Positions 48,668-60,354 are shown, counted from the stretch's first letter. The stretch: 64,000 nucleotides of DNA from Selaginella moellendorffii (GCF_000143415.4 NW_003314270.1:1230722-1294721); one strand, 5' to 3'. The notes: generated by a model from the sequence alone, not told the origin. Numbers and translations are program-made.

Positions 48668-48989
48668 AGGAAGACGAAGAAGATTACCATAACCAGCTCT
48701 TTAACTAAACTAAAAGAACTTGACGTTGCCGGGGATCGAACCCGTGACTTCTTCTTTTTGGGGGGTTGGGAATCGAACGGGGGATCGATCTTTTGGGCCT
48801 TATAGGTAAGGAGTTTCATTTTTTTGCGTGACGATTTTTCTAGGTCGGTTTTTTAGAGCGTCCAAGCGACGGCGACGGAGATCGTGGTTTCTCCCCGCGC
48901 GAGCAATCGCGAGATCTTGACGCCGCCGTGATCGCCAGCGCGCAGGTATGCATCGCAGCGGCGGGAATTCGTGAAATCCGGGCGCCGCG

Positions 48990-50132
48990 ATGGGGTGTGA
49001 TTACTACGATGTGCTCAAGGTGGGCAAGAGCGCGTCCGAGGACGATCTCAAGAAGGCCTACCGGAAGCTGGCGATGAAATGGCACCCCGACAAGAATCCC
49101 AAGAACAAGAAGGAGGCCGAGGCGAAATTCAAGCAGATTTCCGAGGCCTATGAGGTGAGCGCCAGAGATTTCTCACAGATTTCTAGCCTAGGGTATGGAA
49201 ATCTTTGATTCCTCCTCTCCTTTGTAGGTGCTGAGCGATTCCCAGAAGCGCGCAATCTATGATCAGTATGGCGAGGAGGGGCTCAAGGGACAGGTGCCTC
49301 CTCCCGGCGCTGGCGGCGGCGGCGGCGCCACCGGATTCTCCAACGGGACCGAGCACGTCTTTCGATTCAATCCCAGGAACGCCGAGGACATCTTCGCCGA
49401 GTTTTTCGGGAACTCCAGCCCGTTTGCCGGGATGGGGATGGGGAGGTCGGGGCGCTCGGGCTTTGCCGACTCCATGTTTGGCGAGAGCATCTTCCGATCG
49501 TTTGGCGATGGTGGGGGACCCTCTTCGGGTCCTAGGAAGGCCGCCGCGGTAGAGAACAAGCTTACGTGCTCTCTCGACGAGCTCTACAATGGATCCACGC
49601 GGAAGATGAAGATATCAAGGAACATTGCCGACGCTTCCGGGTAAAGAGCTCTTGAAAACTTCTCTCTTTTTTCCTACGACTCATTCGCTTGCTCAGTAAG
49701 ACGGTGCCCATCGAGGAGATCCTCACGATCGACGTCAAGCCCGGGTGGAAGAAGGGGACCAAGATCACTTTCCCTGAGAAAGGCAACGAGCAGCCAAACG
49801 TTGTCCCGGCGGACCTTGTGTTCGTGATCGATGAGCGTCCGCACGAGGTTTTCAAGCGAGATGGCAACGATCTGATAATGGTCCACAAGGTGCCGCTGGC
49901 CGACGCTCTCACCGGCACGACGGTGTCCATCCGGACTCTAGACGGCAGGATGCTCAACATTCCAGTAGCGGACATAGTTTACCCGGGATACGAGAAGGTA
50001 GTTCGTGGCGAGGGGATGCCGATTGCGAAGGAGCCGGGCAGGAAGGGGAATCTCAGAGTAAAGTTCGACATCAAGTTTCCGAGCAAGTTGAATCAAGAGC
50101 AGAAGACTCACTTGCGGAAGGCGCTGGGATGA
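48990..50132 (+). CDS. Type II DnaJ (HSP40, DNAJB-type) co-chaperone
   Basis: Three exons, 48990-49154, 49228-49640 and 49697-50132, give 337 residues with all junctions in frame. The J domain (1-70) begins [19 protein letters not shown] and contains WHPDKNP with the HPD triad that stimulates Hsp70 ATPase. A Gly/Phe-rich segment (about 75-160: [30 protein letters not shown]) follows. There is no zinc finger, so it is class II. Two beta-barrel C-terminal domains come next ([69 protein letters not shown]). The family acts in the cytosol and nucleus with Hsp70 to bind unfolded clients. Ends ALG. Confidence 0.96.
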
Positions 50133-50613
50133 TAGTGGTTTTGGATTCTAGTTTTCCAGGGGTGGCAGCAGTACGGGGATGGCTTTTAGTAGGGCTGGGC
50201 GGTGGCGGCGAGATGCTCGTAGAGCTGGCAAGCAGCGCAGGGATGGAAGTTTTGGTCGGGGTTTATATTTGTTTTTTGGTTTGGGGGGATTCCTGGACTG
50301 GTCTGGGCAGTGGGCTTTCTGGCTGGACATCGCAGTCCGGAAAGCAACGTTGGCTGGCTAGTGCTGAAAGGTGGCGCAGTGGGATTATTTTTCGCGAAGG
50401 AGTTTCAGTACTCTGGGTGGCAGGAAGGCCTATGTTTGTACAGGCACCGGGGGGAAAAGCAGGTAAGAACTCGACTACTCTGGAAGGCAAAAGGATAGAA
50501 AGCAGGGAAGAACTTGACGACAAAAGTGTAGTATATTCACAGTTCAAGCCACGAAGAAAGATCACCAGAAGTTGAAAGCTTCCAACGAAGAAAAGAAGAA
50601 ACGCAGGACGAGA
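50133..50613. other. Convergent 3' flanks of DnaJ and 4-TM genes
   Basis: G-rich 3' flank of the DnaJ gene followed by the terminator region of the minus-strand neighbour. No coding exon is supportable although several open frames cross it. Confidence 0.4.
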
Positions 50614-51206
50614 TCACCAGAAATTGAAAACTTTTCCCTGGAAGGCAAGGATCTGGGAGGAAAAGAAGGCACCCAGCAGGACGCCGAGGGCGACGAGCAC
50701 AGCGATGAAGTTGCCTTCTCGGACGATGCTCTTGAGGGTGCCGAAGACGATCTCCCTGGCGAGCTGGTTGCCGTCTTGGATGAGGAGCTGCCGCCTGGCC
50801 AGGCCTCTGCTGCAAGCGTAGTCGAAGAGGAGCGCGGTGGTCCAGGTGAGGATCATCGCCGGGATGAGGAGGATGAAGAGCGCGAAGATTGTGAGGAGGC
50901 CGATCTCGACCCCCAGGAAGCACGAGAGCTGGAGTGGCGACCAGTCCCGGGAGGTCCGAGCGAAGGGCTGGAGCTCCAGGACGATGTGGAACTTGAGGAT
51001 GAGCAAGGCTGCCCAGAGGAGAGCTATGGTGATCGCGATGGAGCTGCCAAGCTTTGTGAGCCGGATGTCCGTCGTCCCAGTCGCGTCAGTACTGTAAAAC
51101 CCTTATTGTTCTTCGCGATCAAGTTATTTTTTTCTCACCGGCTTGATCGCAAGTCCAGAAGGATTGGAGGATTTTCTTCCTCTTCACGAGCGCCGGGATC
51201 GTCCAT
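50614..51206 (-). CDS. Small integral membrane protein of unknown family
   Basis: Exon 1 (51206-51139) encodes MDDPGAREEEENPPILLDL. A GTGAGA donor and TTTACAG acceptor join it to exon 2 (51091-50614), with codon phase kept. The roughly 180-residue protein has four hydrophobic segments: SIAITIALLWAALLILKF, LGVEIGLLTIFALFILLI, a weaker one around TTALLFDYAC, and FIAVLVALGVLLGAFF. Between them are LELQPFARTSRDWSPLQ and GNQLAREIVFGTLKSI. It resembles uncharacterised plant transmembrane proteins; I do not recognise the family. It is divergent from the HPP gene with about 200 bases between starts, so the two may share promoter elements. Confidence 0.7.
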
Positions 51207-51408
51207 GGGAGAAAATGTGCCGCACGACAGGGCAGAGGAAGAGCCCTAAAATTTGCGTGTGTGTCTTCGTCTACTTGGTTCTCTCGTGTCGCTCATTCGC
51301 TAGTTTGCTCGTGGCGCTCGTACAGGATCTCGGCCGTTGGCTTCCAGCCGTTGATTTTGAAAAAGATTCAAGAGATATTCCTTCTTGGATAAACCCTAAA
51401 AACAGAAC

Positions 51409-52418
51409 ATGGCGATGGTGCTCAAGCTCTCTCCCGCGTCGAGTGTCGGTCCGATTGGATCGCGCATCTCGCTGCATTGCTCTTCTTCTTCCTCTCTTCC
51501 CGGCGCGATTTTCTTGCGCAGGAGGAGATCGATTGTTTCTGCCAGCTCGTCGGCGGCGTCTGCGAATTCGTCGCGATCTTCGTCTCCGGCGCCCAGTCTC
51601 AGTGATTTGGTGTGGCCATCGGCAGGTATTGCGATCCTGGGCGGTCGTTCTCGATCGGTGAATTCTTTCTTGCTTGAAATATTTCCATGGATGTTGCGCA
51701 GGCGCGTTTGCGTCCATGGCCGCGATGAGCGTCCTGGACAAGCATCTCCAGCAAAAGGGGCTCTCCTTCCTCATCGCTCCTTTTGGCGCCGTGTGCTGCG
51801 TGCTCTTTGCCACTCCCAATGCTCCGGCAGCTCAAGTAAGCGATCAATCTATTCTTTCTTTCCTCCATCGAATGATCGCTCCTTCCATTTTTCCATTCTC
51901 TGCTGGGCAGTGCCTCTTGGACGCTCCAAGAGCCGGCTCCTTGTCTCTTGGCACATAGATTGGGCTTCTAAATATTTTTGTTTGGGTTTTTCTTCTTCGC
52001 AGAGATATAACGTGTTGATGGCACATATGGGCTGTTCTTTGATCGGCGTGTTGGCTCTAGCGGCATTTGGCCCTGGATGGATGGCCAGAAGCGTTGCTCT
52101 CTCGGCTTCCATCGTGTTTATGGAGATCACGAAGTGTCTCCATCCTCCAGGTGAGTTGATAGCTCTTTTTCATCTTCCATTTTCCTGCCTGGCTACTGTT
52201 AAGCATTGCTTTTGCAGCTGCTGGACTGCCACTGCTCTTCATCGATGGACCCAAGTTCCATCACCTACAGTGGTGGTACATCCTATTCCCGAGCACATTG
52301 GGCTGCCTTTTGCTAATTGTCATGGTAAGCTTATAGTAAGTTTCATTTTGGGTTGATCAGTGTTACGTTTTTGCAGCAAGAAGCTGTCAAGTTTCTCAAA
52401 GACAACGCAAAATTTTAA
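51409..52418 (+). CDS. HPP-family integral membrane protein, plastid-targeted
   Basis: Five exons: 51409-51625, 51703-51835, 52003-52150, 52218-52324 and 52377-52418. The first about 65 residues (MAMVLKLSPASSVGPIGSR, Ser/Arg-rich) look like a chloroplast transit peptide. The HPP domain follows: AFASMAAMSVLDKHLQQKG, FLIAPFGAVCCVLFATPNAP, RYNVLMAHMGCSLIGVLALA, SVALSASIVFMEITKCLHPP (giving the family its HPP motif), then AAGLPLLFIDGPK and WYILFPSTLGCLLLIVM. It ends VKFLKDNAKF. In Arabidopsis, HPP proteins in the plastid envelope mediate nitrite transport (NITR2;1). The same role is plausible here by family, not shown by sequence. Confidence 0.9.
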
Positions 52419-52938
52419 TCCCATTCAGTGGCATCCACAAATAACTGCTCGAATGCAATAGAAGACAACAACAGACTGGAGCGCTTGCTCACAGCCGGGT
52501 GCCAAACCAGTGTTTATACACCAATCTCTTCCGCCCCCACGTCCACCAGATTGGCCGCGCAACCACGCGGGGATGCTTCTCACGCTTTGGCCGCTTGGAT
52601 GCTACAACCATCCACGAAGTCAAAGTTGTGCACGTTAACACCGTCAGTGGCACTCGAGAAAACAGGACGTACGTAAGAAACAAGCAGCTATACAGGACCG
52701 GAAGCAGCTACCTCTCTGAAAGCGTTGGAAGTATCAATTCGTTTGTTCCGCCAAAAGGGAAACAACTTATCAATCGCAGGCCTCTCCGGATGGAAATTAC
52801 AGGCAGGAAAAGTTTCACTCGGGACGCAGCAGTGAAGCACTGTGGGAGTCAGCTAGCGGCATTCACTCTCCCTGGATTTGAGAACGAAGCAGCATACATG
52901 CTCCTCGCCCGGTTCAAAAGGAGTGGAATGGAGGCTAT
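52419..52938. other. Convergent 3' region, no gene
   Basis: It lies between the ends of the HPP gene (plus) and the deacetylase gene (minus). Open frames on the plus strand (52499-52942) lack domains and overlap 3' flank sequence. Confidence 0.45.
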
Positions 52939-55518
52939 CTAGACGGGCAAGCTTTTCCAACGAAGCAGGTCATCCAACTTCGGCAGCAGGTAGAAGAGGC
53001 TCTGCCCAAAAAGTAGAGCCGGATGAGCGCAAGAAGAACAAAAAATGGAAGACAGAAAAAAGAGAGGCAAAAACAAACTGGCAGGAGCAAGAATTCGGAG
53101 TAAAACAAGGAAATAAAAAGAAAAGCTTGGCTCACCTTTCAAGTGCCCATTGATGTGCTGTGAAGTGAACTTCATAAAGGCTGGAAGGCACAAAGCTGAC
53201 CAATACCGCGACTGTACAGCGTAAACCTCGAGCACTGTAGCCCATCCCGCTTCACTTGGCAGGAGCTCTTCGTCGTCTAAGCTTTCCGGGGCCTCTCCGC
53301 ACAGAACCTGCGAGATCACGTCCTTTCGGTCACAGACATTTTAGAAATCACAAGAAGCTCACTCTCAATACTGCCGTCGCAGAGGCAGAGATCGATCTCA
53401 AGTTGTATCTACAAACGGTAGCGTTAACAACCATTGTATACTTTTTGCATGAGAAAAACCATACCCGCCTTCCAAAACTACCAGGAGCTTTCCCCCAGAA
53501 ACTGTACTTAACAACTGCGTCATCTGTGCAAAACCGGCAGGGGTCACCTGAAACAAGGAGTGAGTGATAAAAACATCTTTGCAGCAGTCGCTCATGTACC
53601 TGGCAGCCTCCCAGAGGATCTCCCCGTGCGGCGTCAAAGCCCGCCGACACAATCGTAATATCCGGTGCAAACTGCTTTGCTAAAATCCAACTGTAGTCAG
53701 GAAACTTTGACAGTAGGAACATTCGAACATACCTATAGGAAGTACGATATGTTGGAAGGCAACAATGTAGTCATTGTCGCCAATTCCAGAACATGGCCAT
53801 GGTATGTTTATCGAAAATCCTTCTCCAGGACCCGACCCGACCTGTTGAGTAAAGAGACGTAAAGTCAAGAAAGACGGAAGTAAATGGAGAAAATATACAT
53901 ACCTCATGAGCGGCTCCACTTCCCGGATAAAACAAGCCTCCTTCATGCCTATGTAGTGAAATGTACAGCACCTGCAACAAATCACCGCGAATTAGACTGA
54001 GTTTTCAAAGACACACAAAGAGGCACGTACGGATGGATCGTGCTCGAAAATCTCTTGCGTTCCATTACCATGATGAACATCCTGCAAGTCGCGTTGTAAG
54101 AGGTTTGGCATAAAGAAGGTAGCGGTGACAGGAACGCACCCAATCAACTATCAAAACTTTCTTGGCACCAGCGGCCTGAGATGCTTTGGCAGCTATGCAT
54201 GCGTTATTATGCAAGCAAAACCCCATCACGGTCGCTCCTTCGGCATGATGTCCCGGCGGTCTTACCTGCCGGAAAATATTGGACAAATTATCAGAAACCA
54301 ATCTCTGGTTTAGAATAACCACCACTCACCAAGGCAAAACCATTGTCGACTTGGCCACTCAAAATCGCTGATGCTAAATCAGCACAGACACCAGCAGCTA
54401 GCCTCGCTGCTAACGCCGAATGACCGTTAGCGTAAGTGTCCGATGTAAAGTAACTGAGAAAGCGTGAGATGTTTGCAATCATCCTTGTCATTCAGTGGAC
54501 CAAATGAGAAACAAAGAAAAAGCAGTGTACCTAGATTCTAAACTCGACGTTGCCTCAACAACCTCGACGTGCTCGTGTGTGTGAACCTGCCGAGCTCAAC
54601 ACAAAAAACATAAAGAAAAAAATGAGCGATCGAGAACAAAAAATTTCGAAGCATTAGTACTCACTGTCTCCAGTTCAACTCGAGTGATCTCTCTTGCAGG
54701 TATCAGAATGCACCCCCCTGGATACAATCCTACATTCCAAATACAAGGCATTAACTGGTGACCTTTAGCAATCTTAACGCCTGAGGAGGATGCACACCAG
54801 CTGCTGTAAAGCCCGCCAGGATCGACCGTAGACGGTCTGGCCTTTCTGGATGAGGATTGGACTTCATTTGAAACTGTGGCAAACAGACCACCTGAGGTAA
54901 AGAACACCAACAATGTGATTGGGTCTCATACCTCTGCGTGTAGCAGCATTCGATCATCATATCCAATCGCAGTTCTTCTCACGGATAAGCGCTTGAGGGC
55001 CTTGACATCTAGACAACAGATGCTTGTCATGTCCAAAGTAAAACAGCGAAGAATCACACCTTTGGCAAGCTCCTCAGTGCCAGCTTGAGTAAATGCTGGC
55101 GCCAAGTGTCCTTGATTCAAAATTCCGGAGTAGCGATGCTCCGAACAAAGCTGGGAATGTCGGAAAGAAAGAAGAAAAGAAGCTAAGCACAGCGAGACAA
55201 TGAAGCCCTTAGACGCACCTTGCAATGCGTGCTCTCTTCCACATTGGGCATTGTGCAATTTACACAAAACCATCGGACCCGGAGCTCCAGCGTCGACCCG
55301 GGCTCCCAATCCTCGTCCTCCTCCTCGTCCGCCTCATCCCACTCGCCATAGACGAGCTCCTCCAGCAGCTGCTCCTTGGCGCTCCCACCAATCCTCCCAT
55401 CCGACGCTGCGAATTCCAATCCCGCCCGCGCCTCATCGCCGTCCCGCCCGCTGCTCTCGCAGCTCGCGCTCCACCTCGCCCCATCCAGTGGCGTCGTTGG
55501 ATTTGGCGCCACCGCCAT
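52939..55518 (-). CDS. Class II histone deacetylase, HDA15-like, with RanBP2-type zinc finger
   Basis: A gene of about 15 short exons starting [16 protein letters not shown] (55518). An acidic linker precedes a RanBP2-type zinc finger, [19 protein letters not shown] followed by LC in the next exon (C-x2-C, N, C-x2-C), diagnostic of plant HDA15. The deacetylase domain follows: [67 protein letters not shown] (active-site His pair), [14 protein letters not shown] (zinc-binding Asp and His), [37 protein letters not shown] (second zinc Asp), and LVVLEGG before the Tyr-start exon. The C-terminus continues with [14 protein letters not shown] and a last exon (53001-52939) ending SLPV. It removes acetyl groups from histones in the nucleus; HDA15 in Arabidopsis represses chlorophyll and light-response genes with PIF3. 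Confidence 0.92.
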
Positions 55519-55714
55519 TTTTTTCCTACCTAAAGAGAGCGCGCGCTAAAATGCGCTCTCCTTCCCCTATACTACCACAATATGAAACCCTAATGGTTCC
55601 CCGTGGCCACATTTATACAATGACACAGGGTGGTCCTAAACAAGGTGGCCAAGTGGCCCAAACGATTCCTAAGAATATGCTTAACCACGATTCTTACGAA
55701 TATACTTAATGCGG
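55519..55714. other. Short spacer between deacetylase start and P450 end
   Basis: About 196 bases hold the promoter of the deacetylase gene and the 3' flank of the P450. A duplicated phrase (CACGATTCTTA.GAATAT) lies near 55665-55705. No coding region. Confidence 0.4.
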
Positions 55715-57281
55715 CTAATATGCTTCGTCGTCTAGTCTTCGTCTTGCTCGCAGCCTCAGGGGAGTTCTAGGGCCGGCGATGATTCCATCGCCCTCGATGA
55801 GATCCACCGCACCGGCGCTACTCCAGTCGAATCCGTGCACGAGGGCGCCGACGATGTGCTGGAGCTTGATCATCGCGAGCGCGTGGGCCGGGCATCGCCT
55901 CCGGCCCGACGAGAATGGGAGGAGCTCGAAGTGGCTGCCATGGACGCCAATCTCCGTGCCGAGGAATCTGTCCGGATCGAATCGCGACGCGTCGCTCCAC
56001 AGCCGATCGTCCCGCCCCAGCGCCCAGAGATTGACGAAGATGGTGGATTTCGCGGGGATGGCGTAGCCGCCCAGGGAGGATTCCTCCTCGTTGAGGTGGG
56101 GGTCGTCCAGCGGCGCCGAGGGATGGAGGCGGAGAACTTCCTTGGCGATGGCTTGGAGATAGGGGAGCGATGGAATGGCCGACTCGTCCATGAGCCGTGA
56201 TCTTCCCACGACGCTGTCAAGCTCCTGCTGGGCTCGCGACAGGGTGTGGGGATTTGAGGCCAGCTCCGCCATCGCCCACTCGACCGCCGCGGCGGTCGTG
56301 CCGATCCCCGGGAGCAAGGCGTCCTATAACATCAAAGCATGTTAGAGAGAGAATAAGAACATTCAAGAAGCCTACGCTGAGAATTCCCATGATTTGCTTG
56401 TCCGAGAGCTGGTTTTGCAGTAGCACGTCGATCACGTCCTTGCCTTTTTCATCCTGGATCATCACAGTGTTCTTCCTGTGCTCCTGGATGATCATCGTGA
56501 AGAGAGGCTCGAGCTTGCTCATCAGTCTCTTGAATCTCCCCTCGAGCCCCTGGAGATCGAAAATGCCCAGCGCTGGAAAGTAGTCTGCCAGATTGAGTTC
56601 TCCCCACAGGAAGTTCCCCTCTGCCAGATACTTCTCGAATTCTCGCTCGAGCTCGCGGGTGATCCTCTCGGCATCTGGGTTGTCAATGTTCTTCCCGAGA
56701 TAGTGATCGCCAAAGAGCATTCGCATGATGATCCTTCCCACAACTCCCTCCGCGATCTTCCTCACATCGACGCTCGCCCAATCTCTCCCGTGGCCGGTGA
56801 TTCCTAGCAGGGAGTCCACCGTCTTGAGGACCTCTTCTCGGCGAAGCCATGCCTGGGAGCTCAATCGCGACGGCGCCATGAGCTCGTTGCTGAAAGCCTT
56901 GCGCACCACTCTCCAGTTCTCGTTGAGCGGGCAGAGATTGGGATCGCTGTGCTCGAATCCGATGTATTTCCCGGTCATGGACAGCGGCCTGGACGAGAAT
57001 TGCGCGTCCTTGAATCGGAGAACCTCCATAGCCAGATCTTTGCCGTGGACGAGGAAGATTTTGGAGGAGCCAATTGGCATGGTGACAATGGGGCCGAATT
57101 TCTTGGAGAGCTCCAAGAATCCGCGGTGCCTCTGATGGAAGGGGAAGGAGGGCAAGCAGCCGATCAATGGCCATTGGAACGGACCTGGAGGGAGCGCTGC
57201 TCGATCTCGCGATTTTCTTGCGCGTAACACGAACAGTAGAAACCCCAAGATGATCGCCGCGAAAGCAAGATGCCCTTCCAT
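55715..57281 (-). CDS. Cytochrome P450 monooxygenase
   Basis: Two exons, 57281-56376 and 56323-55715, joined at AGC/GTAGGC and TATAG/GAC, give about 505 residues. N-terminal membrane anchor MEGHLAFAAIILGFLLFVL, then basic ARKSRDR and the proline-rich hinge LPPGPFQWPLIGCLPSF. WRVVRKAF marks helix C. Helix I reads LLPGIGTTAAAVEWAMAEL, keeping the Thr pair but lacking the usual acidic residue. Helix K has ExxR as KEVLRLHPSAPL. PERF region appears as FDPDRFLG and the haem loop as FSSGRRRCPAHALA with the Cys thiolate (Ala replaces the common Gly). ER-bound A-type plant P450; substrate unknown. It diverges from the PPR gene with 99 bases between starts. The ATG is at 57281; a longer frame exists upstream only with a TTG start. 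Confidence 0.93.
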
Positions 57282-57380
57282 CGCTGCCAGTCGCAATCCC
57301 TAGCGCTAGACTGGACTATCGAAGTATCGCATTCGTGTCGTGATGCTCTTGACTCCAGAGTTTAGGGTTCATGGGTTTGA

Positions 57381-59174
57381 ATGGCTAGTCATGCCGCGCA
57401 TTCCGTGCTCAATCGATCGATCGATCGATGGGCGCCAAATCCCTCCTCGCCAAGAGATCGATCCAACAGCAGCAGCGGGAAGGTTGGGATCAAGAAGAGC
57501 CTGCGCCGCGAGATCCCGACGCCGCAAGAATGGGCGGAGATGAAGCGGCTGCTGGAGCAGATGGAGGCCCGGGAGATCCAGGCAGAAATTTCGGCTTGCG
57601 CGGCGATTCTCACGGCTTGTAGCGATCTGCGAGCTCTTCCCGAGGGTAAGCGCGTTCACGGGCTCGTCATGAGGGAATCGCTCCTCCAAGACGAGAGGCC
57701 TGACGAATCGCTGCTGGAAAACATCGTCATCCAGATGTATCTGCGGTGTGGCTGCACGGATCTGGCGCTCGATGTCTTCGATAGGATGAAGGACCAGAAC
57801 GTTGTGGCATGGACTTCTCTCATCTCGGCATTTACCTTTGCCGGGCATTTTGGCGATGCGATGGTCTTGTTCCGCAAGATGCTTCTCTCGGGGGTCTCGC
57901 CGGACAGGATCACTTTCACATCGATTGTCAACACCGCTGGGGCTCTAGGATCTCTCGGAAATGCCAGGTTTGTGCACGAATGCATTGTAGAGGCTGGATT
58001 TGGATCTCACACCGTGGTTGGCACTGCAGTTCTTGGGATGTATAGCAAATGCCGGAGCCTGGAGCTCGCGAGAGCGGCCTTCGAGTCAATCGTAGCTCAC
58101 GACCGGATCTCATACACCGCGATGATCACTGCTTACTCGGAGAACTCGTCCAGCGAAGCCTTGGTGCTCTTCCACAAGATGGTGCTCGAGGGCGTCACTC
58201 TGTGCGATATAACTTTGGCCTCGGCGCTCAACGCCTGTGGAGATCCGGCGATGCTACGCCACGGCAAAGTGATTCACGGGATGGCTGGCGAGAAAGGACT
58301 CGAGTCGGACATGGTGGTCGGGACTGCGTTGGTAAACATGTACAGCAAATGCGGAGAGATCCAGCAGGCGAAGGTGGTGTTCGACCGGATGATCCAGCGA
58401 GACGTGGTTTTATGGACCGCCATGATCGGGGGCTATGCCGAGAACGGGCAGCCGAGGCTGGCGTTCGATCTTTTTCGGCAGATGCAGCAGCAAAGCTCTG
58501 TGAGGCCGAACAGGGTCACGTATCTCACGCTCGCCAACGCGTGCTCGGAGAAGGCAGCGCTTCCAGACGCGAGATTTCTCCACGCGAAGATCAGCTCCGA
58601 GAAGATCGACGACCCCGTCACTGGCAGCGCGGTTGTCTCCATGTACGGGAGGTGTGGGAGCGTCGGCGACGCGAGACAAGCTTTCGAGCAGCTCAAGAAC
58701 AAGTGCGCGGTGGCCTGGAACTCGATCATCGCGGTGCACACCCAGATCGGCGACGCCGATGAATCGCTGGAGCTGCTGGGCCGGATGCTGCTGGATGGAT
58801 CCAAGCCGGACAGGGTGACTTTCATCAGCGTTCTCTCGATGTGTAGCCACGCCGGGATGGTGAAGCAAGGGTGCGAGATCTTTACGTCGATCCGGGATGA
58901 TCACAGGCTTGAGCCGGCGATGGAGCACTACAGCTGCGTCACGGATATGCTGGGACGAGCAGGGTGGCTGGAGGAGGCCGAGAACTTTGTGAAGAAGATG
59001 GGCTTGGAGCCCGACGATGGGATCTGGGCGTGCTTGCTTGGAGCGTGTAGAATGTATGGCGATGTCGAGAGGAGCGAGAGGATCGCAAGGAAAGTTTTGG
59101 AGCTCCAGCCTCATAACAGCGAGGCTTATGTTGTGCTGTGTAATAGCCTAAAAGATTCGTTGAATATGCCTTAA
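57381..59174 (+). CDS. PLS-type pentatricopeptide repeat (PPR) protein
   Basis: A single-exon frame of 597 residues, as usual for PPR genes. The N-terminus MASHAAHSVLNRSIDRWAPN is basic and Ser-rich, consistent with an organelle transit peptide. From about residue 65 there are about 13 PPR motifs with P, L and S spacing, for example NVVAWTSLISAFTFAGHFGD, DRISYTAMITAYSENSSSEA, DVVLWTAMIGGYAENGQPRL and CAVAWNSIIAVHTQIGDADE. An E-like region (WACLLGACRMYGDVERSERI) closes it, and it ends KDSLNMP without a DYW domain. PLS-class PPR proteins bind organellar RNA, typically for C-to-U editing; without DYW it would need a partner deaminase. Its promoter region is shared with the divergent P450. A fragment of its 3' end is duplicated at 60355-60513. 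Confidence 0.93.
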   Translation: MASHAAHSVLNRSIDRWAPNPSSPRDRSNSSSGKVGIKKSLRREIPTPQEWAEMKRLLEQMEAREIQAEISACAAILTACSDLRALPEGKRVHGLVMRESLLQDERPDESLLENIVIQMYLRCGCTDLALDVFDRMKDQNVVAWTSLISAFTFAGHFGDAMVLFRKMLLSGVSPDRITFTSIVNTAGALGSLGNARFVHECIVEAGFGSHTVVGTAVLGMYSKCRSLELARAAFESIVAHDRISYTAMITAYSENSSSEALVLFHKMVLEGVTLCDITLASALNACGDPAMLRHGKVIHGMAGEKGLESDMVVGTALVNMYSKCGEIQQAKVVFDRMIQRDVVLWTAMIGGYAENGQPRLAFDLFRQMQQQSSVRPNRVTYLTLANACSEKAALPDARFLHAKISSEKIDDPVTGSAVVSMYGRCGSVGDARQAFEQLKNKCAVAWNSIIAVHTQIGDADESLELLGRMLLDGSKPDRVTFISVLSMCSHAGMVKQGCEIFTSIRDDHRLEPAMEHYSCVTDMLGRAGWLEEAENFVKKMGLEPDDGIWACLLGACRMYGDVERSERIARKVLELQPHNSEAYVVLCNSLKDSLNMP

Positions 59175-60354
59175 TATTGTAGGGTTTTTTGAAAGCACAG
59201 AGGACGTATAACATGACACGTTTATCCCTTACGTCGCAAAGCTGCAGGAGAACGTGTTGATTGTGGCGATGAAGGTGGTTGCAGGGACAGCGGCAAGATC
59301 ACCAGCACCTCATGTTTGTCACATACGATCCCAAATGATCTTAAACATGTAATAATAATTTGAATTGTAAAAAGAGATTTTGTCAATGCAAGCGCCAACC
59401 CAAAAGGGTTCTGCACGGGAACGCTGAAGGCATGGCGAGCATGATTTCTTCGCCGAGGGCTTTCGATGGGGAAGAGGTGGTGCAAGACAGGCTCACCATC
59501 AAGACGCAGAGCTGCTGGGTGACGACTACACCGAGTTTAATGATCATTAGCGGGACTACCTCAGAAATATCCCCTCTCTCACAGGAACTGCCCATGCCGC
59601 GGGTACGCTCTTCTTCTTTACATGTTTTGTTACAGTTGTGAGTTTTGTGGGTGTGAGTTTTGCAGCTTGATCTTGTTCGAGCGATCAGAAGTATGGCTAC
59701 AGCGAGGAGTCAAATCCTTGTTTCGACTTCGATTTCAAGAAGGTCGAGGCGCCTTTTGACACTGAGAGTCTGGTACCTGTATATTTGTCGCAGCTTCAAA
59801 TTTGGTGCTACTTCTGGGGTCTTGGAAGCGAGAGTTGTGGCCGGACCGATCACGATCACAGTTCCAAAATTTGATTCACGTGTTGTTACTCTGTTTTTAA
59901 CAGAACTTTTCTCAGCCACGTCATTGTAGGTTAAGGTAGGAATGTGGAAGACATGCTTCGCTGGCTGGCCAGGACTTTCCAACGGGGAGCCAGGTCAACG
60001 AAGAGCCCACCGTTGACTAGAATATTCTTAGAGTATTTTGTTATACCAAAGAATATCCTCTCAAAGTTTTTTAATGAACAGTAGTTCATTATAATAATTA
60101 AATTTAGGAGCTAACTCTATTAATTATCAGTTTATTTCTCACTCAATTAAAATCTATTTTTCTAATAATATAAAATCCTTTTTTTCTGCCCAGATAAATG
60201 TATGGGACAAACTCGAAAACTTATCAAATCTGAAATAATGCGAAGAATTCAAAACAATCTCTACACTCCATAAATATAAATAATTGAAAGATTTGAACAC
60301 CTTTTACAAATAATTAATAAAATACGTGTGTGTCATTAACATAACGAGACAAAA
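59175..60354. other. Spacer with short unidentified coding-like segments and AT-rich tail
   Basis: Between about 59480 and 59860 plus-strand fragments such as DDYTEFNDH, YLRNIPSLTGTAH and DFDFKKVEAPFDTESLVPVY look like degraded exons of a gene I cannot identify. They lie in different frames with a possible intron at about 59600-59665. From 60000 to 60350 the sequence is AT-rich and repeat-like. Nothing firm can be annotated. Confidence 0.35.

Noticed and set aside
48722-48747. tRNA T-arm-like sequence on the minus strand (CGGGTTCGATCCCCGGCAACG)
   Set aside because: Only the 3' half of a tRNA is suggested; no D arm, anticodon stem or A box is found nearby, so it is at most a fragment.
50133-51249. 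Long plus-strand frames downstream of the DnaJ gene
   Set aside because: They are antisense shadows of the membrane-protein gene or G-rich 3' flank; the Glu/Asp-rich translation has no domain.
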